A stretch of DNA of 64,000 nucleotides from Asterias rubens (Eukaryota > Echinodermata > Asteroidea > Forcipulatida > Asteriidae). Location of the stretch: NCBI RefSeq assembly GCF_902459465.1, contig NC_047067.1, positions 21,885,680-21,949,679 of the forward strand, written 5' to 3'. Both the position numbers and the translations under genes were made by a program. Under the pieces are notes generated by a model that saw only the letters and a program-made list of their open reading frames with translations, did not search any database and had not been told where the DNA came from. Shown here piece after piece: positions 41,108-53,197 of the stretch (position 1 is the first letter of the stretch; every line of letters begins with the position of its first letter).

Positions 41108-41242
41108 ATTACACATGCAGGACCCAATGCCATGGCTCTGCTTACCGCAAATTCTACGCTTACGCCCGGCATACGTGCTTTACAAGGTGCCCTAGTAAGT
41201 GCAGAATTCTGCAGTAAGCAGATCCATGAAATTGGACCCAGG
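41108..41242. mobile_element. R3-related MITE, short subfamily
   Basis: Ends aggacccaatgccatggctc and gatccatgaaattggaccca; about 135 bp. Confidence 0.65.
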
Positions 41243-42142
41243 TCATCACATGCATGGGTTTCTGTATCGTGGACAAAAGATGGTGTGTCATTCATGCATT
41301 GTGTGTATGACCTGCCAACTGGGGGGTGGGGGGGGGGTCCAAAATCACCCACTATGTGTGTCCACCTTAGAGTAGGTACACAATGGTTTTTTCTTTTTCT
41401 AATGTCCAAAACTGTTTGAGTTAATGTTGTTTACTCATTTCTCAAAAACTACCGCACATTGGCAAGTAATATTTTAATGTAAGCTTTCTACTATCATTAT
41501 CTTCAAACTGTGTAAGTTTAATGTAAATCTGTGGACATCGTGTTTTGTGTTACAAAAAGTACCTAAATCCTTGAACACAAGACAGCCAACAACAACAAAA
41601 TATAAGAAAAGGGTGTACATTAAACAGGTTTTTATTTTCCGTTGGCCACAGTGGTGATTCATTACAAGAGAGTTTGTGTACCAGGCTTGAGCCTCTGTTG
41701 AACAAATACACTGCCTACGTGTTTGCTGTGTACGTTTCTACAGGTTCATTTGTGCAGCTCAATTGTCCGATTATAACTACAGATTTTTTTAGTAAATGCT
41801 TTGTGCTCTTTATTAAAACCGCTGTTCCACAAGGACGCTTGATTTATATATTAAAAGTAACAGCATCTGAAGTCGGTTCCTAATGGCGAAGTAATGAATT
41901 TGTAATTAACAATTAAATGTAAATTAATCTATGCTCACTAATTTCAATAATTTAATATTGATAATAGTAAAATAATAAATAGTGAACACTTGTAAAGTGC
42001 CAGTATCCGTCAAACATGACTTGATTGGTTTTTGTCAGTATGAAACAAAGGAACGAAATCACTATATTAATTTTTTAATAAAATAAAGATTAGAACAAAT
42101 GAGTGTCAGCTTGGTGAATGTGACAAAAGTCGTTCCATAACA

Positions 42143-42563
42143 ATAATAATAATTATATTGAAGTCTTATACCGCGCACGTATCTACCAAACAAGGTACTC
42201 AAGGTGCTGAGCATAAATAAAAACTTTCAGAAATATAGGTTGTTGCAGTGATGAATTTTGAGACCCAAGTAGTTAGCACCTTATAAGGGTTTAAAAGGTG
42301 CTACGACGCATACAGCAGCCACAGCCAGGAACACCGGGGCGAACCCTTTCTCTTATCGATAAGTGCTCTGGGTTCTTTTATATGCGTTACACAACACATG
42401 GGACCAACAGCTTTACGTCCCATCCGACGGACGAAGCAATGGTTAAGTGTCTTGCTTTTAAAGGGCACAGTGTCACGGCTTGGGATTCGAACCCAGACTC
42501 TGCTGATCAGAAACACCAGAGTTTGAATTCGGTAATCTTAACCACTCGGCAGCGACACTTCCA
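42143..42563 (-). mobile_element. SINE-2, full length
   Basis: Inverse of the 38462-38885 element with all blocks present, from the ataataataat tail to the head (cttaaccactcggcagcgac). Confidence 0.8.
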
Positions 42564-42711
42564 ACAAAGGTGAAATGAAGTTGAAGGCTCTATGATAATA
42601 AATATAATTCAGTCGAAAAAGGTAGTTTGTGTCAGTATAAGGATTGGCCCTTGTATTCAACAAAAGTTTTTTTACTGTTTTCAATTCAAGGGCTAAAAAA
42701 AAAAAAACTGT

Positions 42712-42812
42712 ACCAGTAGCCTTTTGTCAAGGCCTTCATTGGCTTTGTAGAGCCGGCGATCTGCTGTTTACAAAGCTTTCCAAGTCTAGAAGACCTTGAC
42801 AAAAGGCTAGTA
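42712..42812. repeat. Small hairpin
   Basis: tagccttttgtcaaggcctt and its inverse gaccttgacaaaaggcta face each other across about 55 bp. Confidence 0.6.
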
Positions 42813-43343
42813 TCAAGGGCAGGATTGGACTGGACTTGACCAGTCAAATATTCAGCATAAAACACAAGGGTCAACAACACAACTCGATTGGTGTGTTGTT
42901 GCTTGTGTGTTGTTTCTCGAACCCAATACACTGTTCACACTGACCAGCATATAACCTTCTCTGACAATGCTCGAGTGTCTTTTTCCTTGTATTAAGGCAC
43001 CCTGCCAAGGACCATTCCATTGTGTCGGCCATTGATTACCATTGTACCTAATAAGGATGTTAGATGGACGCACAATGGGGCTTGACTTTTTGTAGAGTCA
43101 ATAACATTCTTCTGTCATGCTGACTTTTTTTATGGCTGACAAATTGTCTTCAAGGTAACTTAGACGGCTTGTGTGCATGTACATACTGTGAATATGGGAG
43201 TGGTCGTTTGGTGGGTCCTTAGACTTAACCCCCCCCCCCCTCTCCTCTTCCCCATCCCAGCACAACCAATGGAACGTGACCCAACTTTGGCCTCTGTGAA
43301 CCTGTCCACTTTAGATCCCATGTACTCAATATATTTTTATAAG

Positions 43344-43545
43344 AGATGTTAAATTTGCATCGGGGATAAAGAATATTAATTTTGGTTGTTGTTGTCATTT
43401 TTTTTCTTTTTTTCTCCATACACTGATGTGTGTTAGCGCTGTATACTTTCCCGAGTCCTGTGAAAAAAATATCACAGGCATGTTACTCGGGTGGGATTCA
43501 AACCCACGGCCCTTGCAATTCTAGAGCAGTGTCTTACAAACTGGG
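43344..43545 (-). mobile_element. SINE-3, truncated by an R3 MITE
   Basis: Tail and box B parts are present; the sequence breaks off inside the box A half, where cttacaaactgggcccaatt starts R3. Confidence 0.65.
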
Positions 43546-43737
43546 CCCAATTTCAGAAAGCTGTAAAGCAGAAAATTCTGCATGACCCATTTGTTTGCTT
43601 AGCAAAAATTGAGTGAAGCACCTGCCACAAAAATCTACAACAATGCAAACTGAATGTAATTTTGATTGGGTTACTTGTTTCTGTTAAGCAATGCTATTCT
43701 TTACTTTAGCAAGTTTTTGTGCTTACAGGCTTTATTT
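43543..43737. mobile_element. R3 MITE
   Basis: Left end gggcccaatttcagaaagct; right end gtgcttacaggctttat is worn. Confidence 0.55.
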
Positions 43738-43898
43738 GACTGAGAAATTACCTCTTTCTCAAAAACTATGTTACGTCAGAGGGAGTCGTATCTCACGATG
43801 TTTGATATTATCAACAGCTCCCCATTGCTTGTTACAAAGTAATTTTTTATGCTCACAATTGTTTTGAGTGTTTACCAATAGTGTTTATGCCTTTAAAG
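43738..43898. mobile_element. R1 foldback A, right half
   Basis: Starts inside the element (gagaaattacctctttctca) and ends taccaatagtgtttatgcct. Confidence 0.6.
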
Positions 43899-44164
43899 GT
43901 CTATGCCTTTACCATGTCTACTCATTCATAGGTCAGTGATTGTACTCAAATACAATGTTGCTACACTTTTCCAAAGGCCAAATAGCAAGCCTGCCAATAT
44001 AATGAGGTCATAAACAAACATTATGTACTAACTTATTAATACTGAGTGCATGAGTAAACACTAAGTCAATATTGGTTGGTCGTTCATTTTCTGATAATTG
44101 ACAGCGATCTACTCACGGATGTATACATTCTGCAACAAAGACACCATTGTTATCGCTAAGGCTG

Positions 44165-44395
44165 TGTATATTAATTTTGGTTTAACCCATACACCGACAT
44201 GTGTAAGCACTGTATACCGACTGGGAACCTTCCAGAGTTCGTGAACAAAAATCACAGGCATTTTCTTTGGGTGGGATTTGAACCCACGACCCTTGCAATT
44301 CTAGAGCAGTGTCTTACCAACAAGACTACAGAGGTTGCCCGGCAGCTAGAGGTAGTCCGAACCCCATGCACTGGCAGCAGGTACCAAAACGATAT
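44165..44395 (-). mobile_element. SINE-3, full copy
   Basis: Box B (gggatttgaacccacgaccc on plus) and box A region (cttaccaacaagactacag) present, with the distal part ggtagtccgaaccccatg. Confidence 0.65.
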
Positions 44396-44397
44396 AT

Positions 44398-44665
44398 AAT
44401 AGATGTTAAATTTGCATCGGGGATAAAGAATATTAATTTTGGTTTGTACCCGTACACCGATGCGTGTAAGCACTGTATACTCAGTACTTTCCCAAGTCCT
44501 CTAAAAAAAATTGTCCTCGAGTGGGATTCGAACCTAGGCTATTCGAACCCACGACCGTTGTAGTTCTAGAGCAGTGTCTTACCCACTAGACTACCAAGTT
44601 TTCTGGTAGCTAGAGGCAGTTTGAATCCAAAGTTTTTAGCAGCTGGTACCGCAACGATATATTAA
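44398..44665 (-). mobile_element. SINE-3, full copy, tandem to the previous one
   Basis: Begins tagatgttaaatttgcatcg immediately after the preceding copy ends, in the same orientation. A small duplication in box B gives attcgaacctaggctattcg and cgaaccca. Confidence 0.65.
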
Positions 44666-45231
44666 TAGATTGTAAATTAGCATCGGGTCTTTTAAGAATA
44701 TTAATTTTGTTTTTTTACCATTTTGAGTATCAAGCTCATGAAAAAAATTAGTTTTCAAATTTCAAAAACGTGGCCAGTATTTGGTTTGTGATTTGTTTTC
44801 ATAACATGTCATGAAGCATGCCTCTATAAACAGTGGATGGCACAAAGTCTTTGTTTTTTCCATTCACCTCGAAATGGAGCTGGTTTATTTTCATTCGTTT
44901 TCTTTTCCTCAAAGCCTGCGTGGTCGTCAAAACACCACGTCATTTCCACATTCTATGGAAAAGGAAATGTGTGTTTCTACTGACAGGGAAGCTTTGAAAC
45001 TTTGAAATTTTATTATAGCAGTTCCTGCTTGTGTATTGTTTCTTTCACTTGATTGGGGTGTCAGTTTCCCTTATAAAATACAAGTTTGACAACTGGAAAT
45101 CCCCAGAAAATACCTTCTTTTCTGTTAATTCTTTCCAATCGAAAATCTGGTGTGAGAACATCTTCCAGTAGTCCGCGATGGTAGCTAAATAGTAGGGCAA
45201 GTACGGGTACAAGTAGAACTAAGTAGAACAG

Positions 45232-45360
45232 CTCTCTCCAGAAGACGATCAGAGCATACTGATCAAAATGTTGAGTTGAAACCAACAGTTAGTTTCAGAA
45301 CCACCCCAACTCATTTACAGATTATCATTACATGGTGTTACTGCAAACCTTTCTTTGTAA
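45232..45360 (+). repeat. R4 hammerhead-type foldback, half copy
   Basis: ctctccagaagacgatcaga...actgatcaaaatgttgag and then ccaccccaactcattt and tggtgttactgcaaaccttt. Core U4 is A and GAAA is AAAA, so inactive. Confidence 0.6.
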
Positions 45361-46061
45361 GTAGAAAAAGTTGTTACCAGAACTAAATGCTAGCCTGCAA
45401 AAGTCAAAATCTTGATAAAATCACAGCAATCCAAAAAACATTCTACACGATAAATTTTCAATTATGGAAAAATTTTAAAATCCGTGTTGAACATCTCTTC
45501 CTACCGACTACGCTACAAAACAGTGAAGGGTGAGAAAAAGACTCTAAACACAAACCATGATTTAACCGCATACAAACCATTTAAATCACACCCTATTGCA
45601 TGTATACACCCAGCGAGTTGAAGCAGCACACAATCCTTATTAATGCTGTCTGCCTGCAGGGGCTTTGCCTCTCCCGAGCCAAGCCAACGATCTCTTTTGT
45701 TCGGCCCATGCCTAGGTAGTGTGCAGACAGGCGGTGAAGGGTGGTTACAGGAACGACTACCAACGTCTATTGACAGGGAACTTGTACTGTGGCTGTACGA
45801 CATGGGGCCTTCAAATTGATAACATTCATTGTTCATGCTTGGTTTGTTTTTCTGTGCGATGATCAATGTTACTGGCTACTTATGTCTGGAATTAAACCGT
45901 TAGAAGATAAAAAAATGGTAAAACAACTTGGCACAAAAGTAATGTCTTTTTTTGTTATCGTACACTTAGTTTGTTATGGTCATTATATAGTGTATTTAAT
46001 TGCTTTTATGTTTCAGTGCTCAGAAACCCTGTAAATTAAGCGCTATATAAATGCATGTTAT

Positions 46062-46182
46062 AGAAAGGTTTGCGGTAACACCATGTAATGACTATCTCTA
46101 ATGAGTTGGGGTGGTTCTGAAAAGAACCGTTGGTTTCAACTCGACGTTTCGATCAGTATGCCCTGATCATCTTCTGCATGTT
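46062..46182 (-). repeat. R4 hammerhead-type foldback, half copy, opposite sense
   Basis: ggtttgcggtaacaccatgt ... ttcaactcgacgtttcgatc. It faces the 45232 copy across about 700 bp, so the two could be arms of one larger foldback that was filled by insertion. Confidence 0.6.
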
Positions 46183-46654
46183 ATTATTGTTATTATTTGT
46201 TCCTGTTGGTTAATAACTGATCCGTACATGGTAGCTGTTGGTGAGGTTTTAGCAAGGATTCGGTGAAAGGGTGTCCAAATGTGCTGGACAAAATTTTGGT
46301 GTTCAAACTGTTCACTTATAATACATATTCATGTGCGTCACGTGGGTGTGTATAAACCTTTGTTTATGACCGGTAAAAAGTGTTAATTCATGGGCGTGAC
46401 ACGCAAATTTAAATTAGTGTGTCCAAAAGACACCCAGACATCCCTCTGGCTAACACTTTGGCTGTCGGTGGTTAAGTGAATAATTTACTGATCTTTTAAC
46501 AGTAGTAGAACTTAAACAATTTTTATAGCATTTTTATCTGCATGATAAAGACACACCTCCCAATGGAGTTCTTAAGTGCTCTGCTGTCATATTTTTTTAT
46601 GACAGGAGGCGAGTATGCAGACCTATGCTTGAATTATGAGACCTATTTGTGTAG

Positions 46655-46955
46655 CACCTTGTAAGGGTTTATGTACATGGCTGCTATCTATGCCAAAAAC
46701 ACTGGGATCAACCCCTCCTCTCTTAAAAAAACCAAAACGACAAGTGTTCTTGGTTGTTTTATGTGCATTAAACGAGGTGTGGAACCTATGGCTTTACGTC
46801 CCATCAGACTGATTGTGGTGAAATATCGTGCACGAGGACACAAGTGTCATGACCAGGAGCTGAACCTAGAGTCTGGAAAACACAAGCCTCTAGTCAGTCT
46901 GGTGCTCTAGACTCTAGTCTGGTGCTCTAGACGGCTCTCCCATGACACTCCACTA
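46655..46955 (-). mobile_element. SINE-2, decayed
   Basis: Keeps gcaccttgtaagggtttatg, ggctttacgtcccatcag and gacacaagtgtcatgaccag. The head is scrambled by a short duplication of ctctagactctagtctggtg. Confidence 0.55.
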
Positions 46956-46971
46956 TTGTAGTTCAGATCCA

Positions 46972-47148
46972 GTCCTGATATTTGACAGAGGCTGTGAAGG
47001 CGATTGCCTCCATGCCCCTGGTCATTGCCTTGATGCCCTTGAAATGCACCAGTAGAAATTTACAATTTCTTCAGTCATAGGGTGCCCTTTACCAATGAGA
47101 AATGCCTTGGTGCCCTTGCCCTTTCAAAAGTGTAGCATACTGGGCTGC
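46972..47148. mobile_element. R5 MITE copy
   Basis: Starts gtcctgatatttgacagagg and ends cctttcaaaagtgtagcata; inner blocks intact. Confidence 0.6.
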
Positions 47149-47454
47149 AGACCGTCACGTATTAAACTTGTGGACAAGTTGTTCAATATTTGTCGCTGTG
47201 ACAGTCGAGTCGTGGTGATAGAGTAATAACACTCGGCGCTCCATGATCCAAGATTGCTCTCGGGAGATCACTGCTCTAGCATGAGGCTGCTGGCTGCTGA
47301 CTTCTCCACATTTAACTGTGACTGCAGTCATGAGAGCAGTAGTCTCTTGGGGCCAGCAGTTCTCTCAAGAACATCACCTATGTCGGGAGATTCAGTGAGA
47401 GGGTCGAAACGGAGCAACTCCTCCAGAGGCTTCTCATACATTGTTCTCATTCCT

Positions 47455-47664
47455 CATCCAATTTCATAGAGCTGCTTTAAAGCAAATATTATTGCTTGCA
47501 GGATACCAGTCACAAATTTTATAGGGCAGCTTATGCAAACATTTTTGCTTAACTATTTAGTGCTATTTAGTAGTTTGGCTGGTAACCTTAATCTGGCAAG
47601 TAAAATTTGGCTAAGCTACTTTCTGTGCTTACTAAGCACCTCTATGAAATTGGGCCTACATGCT
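47455..47664. mobile_element. R3 MITE, complete
   Basis: Left tccaatttcatagagctgct, right agcacctctatgaaattggg. Confidence 0.65.
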
Positions 47665-47814
47665 TTACGTATGCACTAATTACTTTCCAAGAGTGGATCT
47701 GATAATATTGACTTGTTTATCGACCTCCGTCTCGTTCATATTGACCCATTCCCATGACACCTACTTCCTAATAAAAACAGATGATCATCTGACATACATG
47801 TGCAGGGTGCCGGC

Positions 47815-48275
47815 CTTGAATTTCGCTCTTGAAGGGGTGCAGCAATTTTACTCTGGTAGGGGGCACTTCCATGGGGAAGATTTAGGTTAGAATTTCGCAG
47901 AGGGCACCACAGCAAATATACAGGGCACCACGGCAATCTGAAAAAACGCTCCCACTTTTAAAAAGGGCAAGGGCTCGAAGGAGTTTTCTCCTTGGTGAAG
48001 GGCACCTTTGTAAATTTCTACCAGAGCATTTCAAGGGCACCAAGGCAATGACCCGGGGGCATGAAGGCAATCGCCTTTGTTGCCTCCTTGATATAGTATT
48101 GAATATATTGCCGGTATATAATATTGAAACAATCAAAATCATTCCAAAACCAACGGTATGCGTACCCTTTAAGGGCACGGCTATTGTGGCAATGGAGCTT
48201 CTATAGGGCAGCACCAAGGCGGTGCTCAGGAGCACAGAGGCAACCGTGTATGTTGCCTCCGCTGAAGTATTCCGT
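47815..48275. repeat. R5 MITE cluster, rearranged
   Basis: Family blocks at 47960-48105 (gggcaagggctcgaaggagt ... ctttgttgcctccttgatat) and 48170-48275; a related fragment at 47825-47935. Confidence 0.5.
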
Positions 48276-48279
48276 CATG

Positions 48280-49200
48280 AAGCTTGCATAGTGAAGCCTT
48301 GTATATAATGTTGACAAGTGAAGTGATGTCCGATCATGGTGTCACTGCATAAATGCGAGTGCAATGTAAATTTATGTACATAGTCAACGTTGAAGAGTCG
48401 TTTAGTAACGGGCAATTTGCACTGTGTTGCTGGAGACGAAGTTACTCACCGTCGCTTACACATACAATTTTGATTTTAGAAGCAGTATTTATTGACTTAT
48501 TATCATTATTATTTTGAGTTTTTTTTCAGGGGGGGGGGATGGGAAACGTGTACTGACTGGGATTAGGAATTGAGTGACAAAATTGCAAAAAAGCATTAGA
48601 ATTAGAAACTCAGTCCAAAATATTTTGGCTGACAGCCCACCGAGGGGTTGGCAAATTGGTCACATTGAACACATATTAAATAGTAGTTTGTTTTATGCAT
48701 GGGGTGTTTTTTTCGGGATTACCTGTTTTGTTTGGTGTTAGTTCCACAGTCTAGCTTTCTAAATCCCTTCTAATGCTAGTCTTGTGTGTATTATGGATTT
48801 ACCAGTAGGGTCTAGCGATACAATGGACACTTAACTCTTTCATCAGGTGGGGTCCCGTTGTCTGAGACGCAATCGATTTGTGTTCAGTTGATTTGGGAAA
48901 GAGGGGTGGGATGGGGGGGGTGTTCAAGTTACCCTCTCCAGGTGGTCCGTTCTCAATTCTCTCACAGTAATTACCAATAGTGTCCACTAGCACTGCCTTT
49001 AAACAAGGTCTTCAGAATATTTTCTTACTTGGTGCATGGAGGATGAACCTCCGTGCTTAGCGTTCATCTTGGTTTGAAAAGTATACTGTCCAATCTTGAG
49101 AATTTTACATATTGGTCTCTATCGTTTTCTCTTGATGGTTTTTGTGAAATTATTTTGTATCGGCCAAAATGTGCACGTACGACACGCTAACTGTTTTTAT
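48280..49200. other. No gene recognised; repeat debris
   Basis: A short R1 end (taattaccaatagtgtccac) is at about 48968. G-rich runs occur at 48531 and 48909. Confidence 0.4.
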
Positions 49201-49204
49201 TCAG

Positions 49205-49372
49205 CCGTCGATTTCACCAAACTCTTCCTATCTTGGGATTAATCTTAGGACTTAAGACAAGTCCCCGCCTTGCACTGTTATATCAAAATTAAGATTAATC
49301 CCAAGTTAGGATGGGTTACTCGTCCCAACTCGAGATAGGATTAATCCTAGCGTTTCGTTAAAATCGGCTACA
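49205..49372. mobile_element. CACAAAGAGTT palindromic MITE (family R7), copy 1
   Basis: Inverted blocks ttgggattaatcttaggact and aagattaatcccaagtta; ends gtcgatttcaccaaactctt and cgtttcgttaaaatcggc. Confidence 0.65.
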
Positions 49373-49564
49373 GGCTTGATACATTAGCTCATACGGGGAG
49401 AACCCTCTTGGAGTCAAAGTCACAGCAATCCTTTGCAATGTTCCAATGAAAATTGACTTTTTCCTCATAGAACTGCCCCTTTACCCCAGAGGAAAATATC
49501 TGTGCTCCATTCGAGAACAAAACTGAAGGCCTGGTATAGGATGAGTTAGAGGTCTTTCTCAAAT

Positions 49565-49737
49565 TCAAATATTTTAGTGAAAAAATCCCTCTTTCTCAAA
49601 AACTATGTTACTTCAGAGGAAGCTGTTTCTCACAATGTTTTATACTATCAACAGCTCTCTGTTTCTCGTTAATACCAAGTAAGCTTTAATGCTATTAAAT
49701 ATTTTGAGTAATTACTGGTAGTGTCCAGTGCCTTTAA
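49565..49737. mobile_element. R1 foldback A, right half
   Basis: Runs from ctctttctcaaaaactatgt to gtgtccagtgcctttaa. Confidence 0.6.
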
Positions 49738-49777
49738 CGTCCCTCTTGGCTCTTGTGTAGATGCTTATCAAAATGCT

Positions 49778-50163
49778 TAAAGGCAGTGGACACTATTGGT
49801 AATTACTCAAAATAATTATTAGCATAAAACCTCACTTGGTAACAAGCAATGGGGAGAAGTTGATAGTATAAAACATTGTGAGAAACGGCTCCCTCTGAAG
49901 TGACGTAGTTTTCGAGAAAGAAGTAATTTTCCACGAACTTGATTTCGAGACCTCAAGTTTAGAATTTGAGGTCTCGAAATCAAGCATCTGAAAGCACACA
50001 ACTTCGTGTGACAAGGGTATTTTTTTATTTCATTCATATCTCGCAACTTCGACGGTCAATTGAGCTCAAATTTTCACAGGTTTGTTATTTAATGCATATT
50101 GCTTAGATACACCAAGTGAGAAGACTGGTCTTTGACAATTACCAATAGTGTTCATTGCCTTTA
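49778..50163. mobile_element. TTAA foldback A (R1), full copy
   Basis: Left TTAAAGGCAGTGGACAC and right end with TTAA; central hairpin cgagacctcaagtttagaat is followed by its inverse. Confidence 0.8.
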
Positions 50164-50451
50164 AAATCCTAGGATGAGTTTGGTACTGCAGTTGATTGAC
50201 ATATTATTACCACTATGATCCTAGTGGTCAGGTGATGGGAGGCTCTTGATTTATAGGGGGTGTGGAGGGGTTGGGATAGGGGGGGGTTGAAGAGATCTAG
50301 CAGGAGTCCATTTTCAGCCAAGTCATAATTGGATGGCAAAATGAGTCACCCACGTCTGCAAATAAGCTCCAACTAGAAGTGCATGGACCCTTCTTTTAAA
50401 TATCCTTTAGTCCTTTGTGGAAGGACCAGCAGCCGATTTCACAAAGAGTTA

Positions 50452-50594
50452 GGACTCGTCTTATCTCGAGTTAGGACGAGTAACTCTTCCTAACTTAGGA
50501 TTAATCTTAAGGTCTGCATGCTACAGTGCAGGGTTGGGACTCGTCCTAAGTCCTAAGATTAATCTTAAGTTAGGAAGAGTTTTGTGAAATCGAC
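50452..50594. mobile_element. R7 MITE, best copy
   Basis: Ends gatttcacaaagagttagga and ttaggaagagttttgtgaaa; inner inverted blocks gactcgtc...gactcgtcc and ggattaatcttaag. Confidence 0.75.
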
Positions 50595-50832
50595 GGCAGT
50601 TAGCTTGTCATATTATATTAATCGCTATTGCAACCTTAACGTTATAATAAGGATACCTTTCAAAAATTAACTAGCCAACCGGGCCACTTGGAGAGAATTC
50701 TGACTGGTCCTCAAATGTTTTATAACTGACATGTGGCCACTGTAAGTGGCAAACAGCTGTTCGTATGCTATCCGCTGTTTTCAAACATCAAGTTACTGGA
50801 AATTCAGACCTGTGGTATCAAAAACAAAAGTT

Positions 50833-51218
50833 TTAAAGACATTGTACACTATTGGTAATTGTCAAAGACCAGTCTTCTCACTTGGTGTATCGCAACATAT
50901 GCATTAAATAACAAACCTGTGAAGATTTTAGCTCAATTGGTCGTTGAAGTTGCGAGATATGAATGAAAGAAAAATAACCCTTGTCACACGAAGTTGTGTG
51001 CGTTTAGATGCTTGATTTCGAGACCTCAAGTTCTAAATCTGAGGTCTCGAAATCGAATTCGTGGAAAATTACTTCTTTCTTAAAAACTCTGGCACTTCAG
51101 AGGGAGCCGCTTCTCACAATGTTTTATACCATCAACCTCTTCCCCATTACTCGTCACCAAGAAAGGTTTTATGGCAATCATTATTTTGAGTAATTACCAA
51201 TAGTGTCCACTGCCGTTA
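50833..51218. mobile_element. TTAA foldback A (R1), full copy, inverted
   Basis: Starts with the end that is rightmost elsewhere (aagacattgtacactattgg) and finishes taccaatagtgtccactgcc. The central hairpin is intact. Confidence 0.8.
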
Positions 51219-51896
51219 ACTTATTTACTCAAAGTCTATCCAGCCAAGATATTTCAAGCTCCTCGAGGAAGTTTTCCTTCTGTGTGGAAATCTGTGAAAT
51301 TTATATGCTCTTTAAATCAAATTTGCTCTGGTAGGGGACTTTGCCATATCATTTTGTTGATACCTAAAGGGCTTGAATCAAAGTTTATCTAATTTAGTCG
51401 AAAAATAAGTTGAGTTAAAGAGAACATTACCACCACGTGTGTACGAACAACACAAAGAGTTTTGTACAAATATCAGTGGGTTGTTTAGAGGTTCTTTTTG
51501 ATGTGCTTACAGTTGTTGACCTCAGATGTTGTGTGAACTAGTCCGCTCGTAAATCATTCTATAGTCTGTTGGTACACAGGACATTGTTGACTGGAAGCCT
51601 AATAAATACATACTCTCTACCATTCAGGCTTTGATAGGCTGTAGGGGAGAGTGGTCACGCATCGTTGGGTTTTCTATTTCTCATTTTTTATTTTGAGACT
51701 CATTTTTTGTATTTTCCAATTGGTGCAACATTTCCGTGTCAATAAACACAACCTCTTTTTTTTCTTTCCAATCTGGGCCTAATTTCGTAGAGGCACAAAG
51801 TCAGGCTATACTTTTTTGAGTAACTGTTTAAGATAAGTATCCTCACTTGATGTATCCCAACAAATTATATGAAACAATAAAACCTGTGAAACCTTC

Positions 51897-52200
51897 TCAA
51901 TGAATCACTGCTAAGTTGCTGTGTGATGTCGCAGCTCTATGTCGCAGCAAAATCACTCTGAAATAGGTCCAATTTTTTAGTGCGATTCTGTAAGTGTAAT
52001 CGATATCGGAGAGTACTCATTGAATCACTGCATGGTTGCTGCGCGATGTCGCAGCTCATGGATGTCCCAGCTCTTGGATGGCCGCAACATCATTCTGAAA
52101 GAGGTTAAGTGCGATTCTGTAATCGATATCAAAGAGTGCTCATTGAATCACTGCATGGTTGCTGCGCGATGTTGCAGCTCGTGGATGGCCCTAGCCTGAT
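51897..52200. repeat. Tandem repeat, about 120-bp unit, 2.5 copies
   Basis: attgaatcactgcatggttg with gcgatgtcgcagctc recurs at about 51898, 52018 and 52142, with gtgcgattctgtaa...atcgatatc between. Confidence 0.75.
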
Positions 52201-52412
52201 AACGCACGGCAGGAAACCAATACCAATCAATCACTCCAATCTTATTGTTGTCATTCTTCGGGAATGTCCTTAGAGACAGACTCCCAGCCGACCGAACAAG
52301 TCTTGCATAGTGTTCACCAAGTATGTGTGTCGAGCTGGCCGCAGCTTTCAGTTACCTAGACTTCACTGCTGATAGGCTGATCCAGTTCACAGTAGAGCTT
52401 CCAAATACACAA

Positions 52413-52500
52413 TTAAAGGCAGTGGACACTATTGGTTATTACTTGAACTAAGTGTTAGCATAGAAATTTACTTGGTAATAAGCAAAGGAGGGCTGTTCTT
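52413..52500. mobile_element. R1 foldback A, left end only
   Basis: Starts ttaaaggcagtggacact and fades after aataagcaaaggagggctgt. Confidence 0.6.
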
Positions 52501-52591
52501 CTTAGGACTAGGATTTTTCTCCACCCCAGTAAAAAAGGAATTTTCAACAAAATATTGTATATAATATTCTCCTTGTTTAGAATAATCCTAC

Positions 52592-52955
52592 AAAGGCACT
52601 GGACACTATTAGTAATTACTCAAAAGTAATTGTTGGCATAACATTTTAATTGGTAATGAGCAATGGAGAGCTGTTGTTAGTATAAACATTGTGATAAACG
52701 GCTCCCTCTGAAGTAACATACTTTTTTAGAAAAGGGTAATTTCTCACTCAAATAATAAGAGACTTCAGGCCTGAAGCCCTTTTTTGGCATCTGAAAGCGC
52801 ACACATTTTTGCAGGAAGGGTGTTTTTTTCTCTTCATATTTCTCTTGCACTTTCGATGACCAGTTGAGTTCAAATGTCCACAAATTTATTATTTTATGCA
52901 TATGTTTGGATACACCAAGTGAGAATACTGGTCTTTGACAATAACCAAAGGTGTC
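52592..52955. mobile_element. R1 subfamily with CAGGCCTGAAGCC centre
   Basis: Ends as R1, but the central hairpin is replaced by cttcaggcctgaagccc. The same centre occurs at 55706-56036, and a variant at 58462-58820. Confidence 0.7.
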
Positions 52956-53197
52956 TTGGTAATCACTCTTAAAACAAGAAGCCTACATCAGCGTTTGATA
53001 TTATACAAAGGGTTTTTGAGAACAATTCACAAATGTGGCTATGTAAAAAAAAAAGTTGTTATGCCTCAAAATTTGAGTCTCAGAAGCATTCTTGCAGAAT
53101 GCTTCTAAGATTTCTTTCTTTCAACTCCCGATAATCTTCTACTCTGTAAAAAGTGTTTAAAAGATATATTTTGTACTTTTCGCTTGTTTGATGTTTA

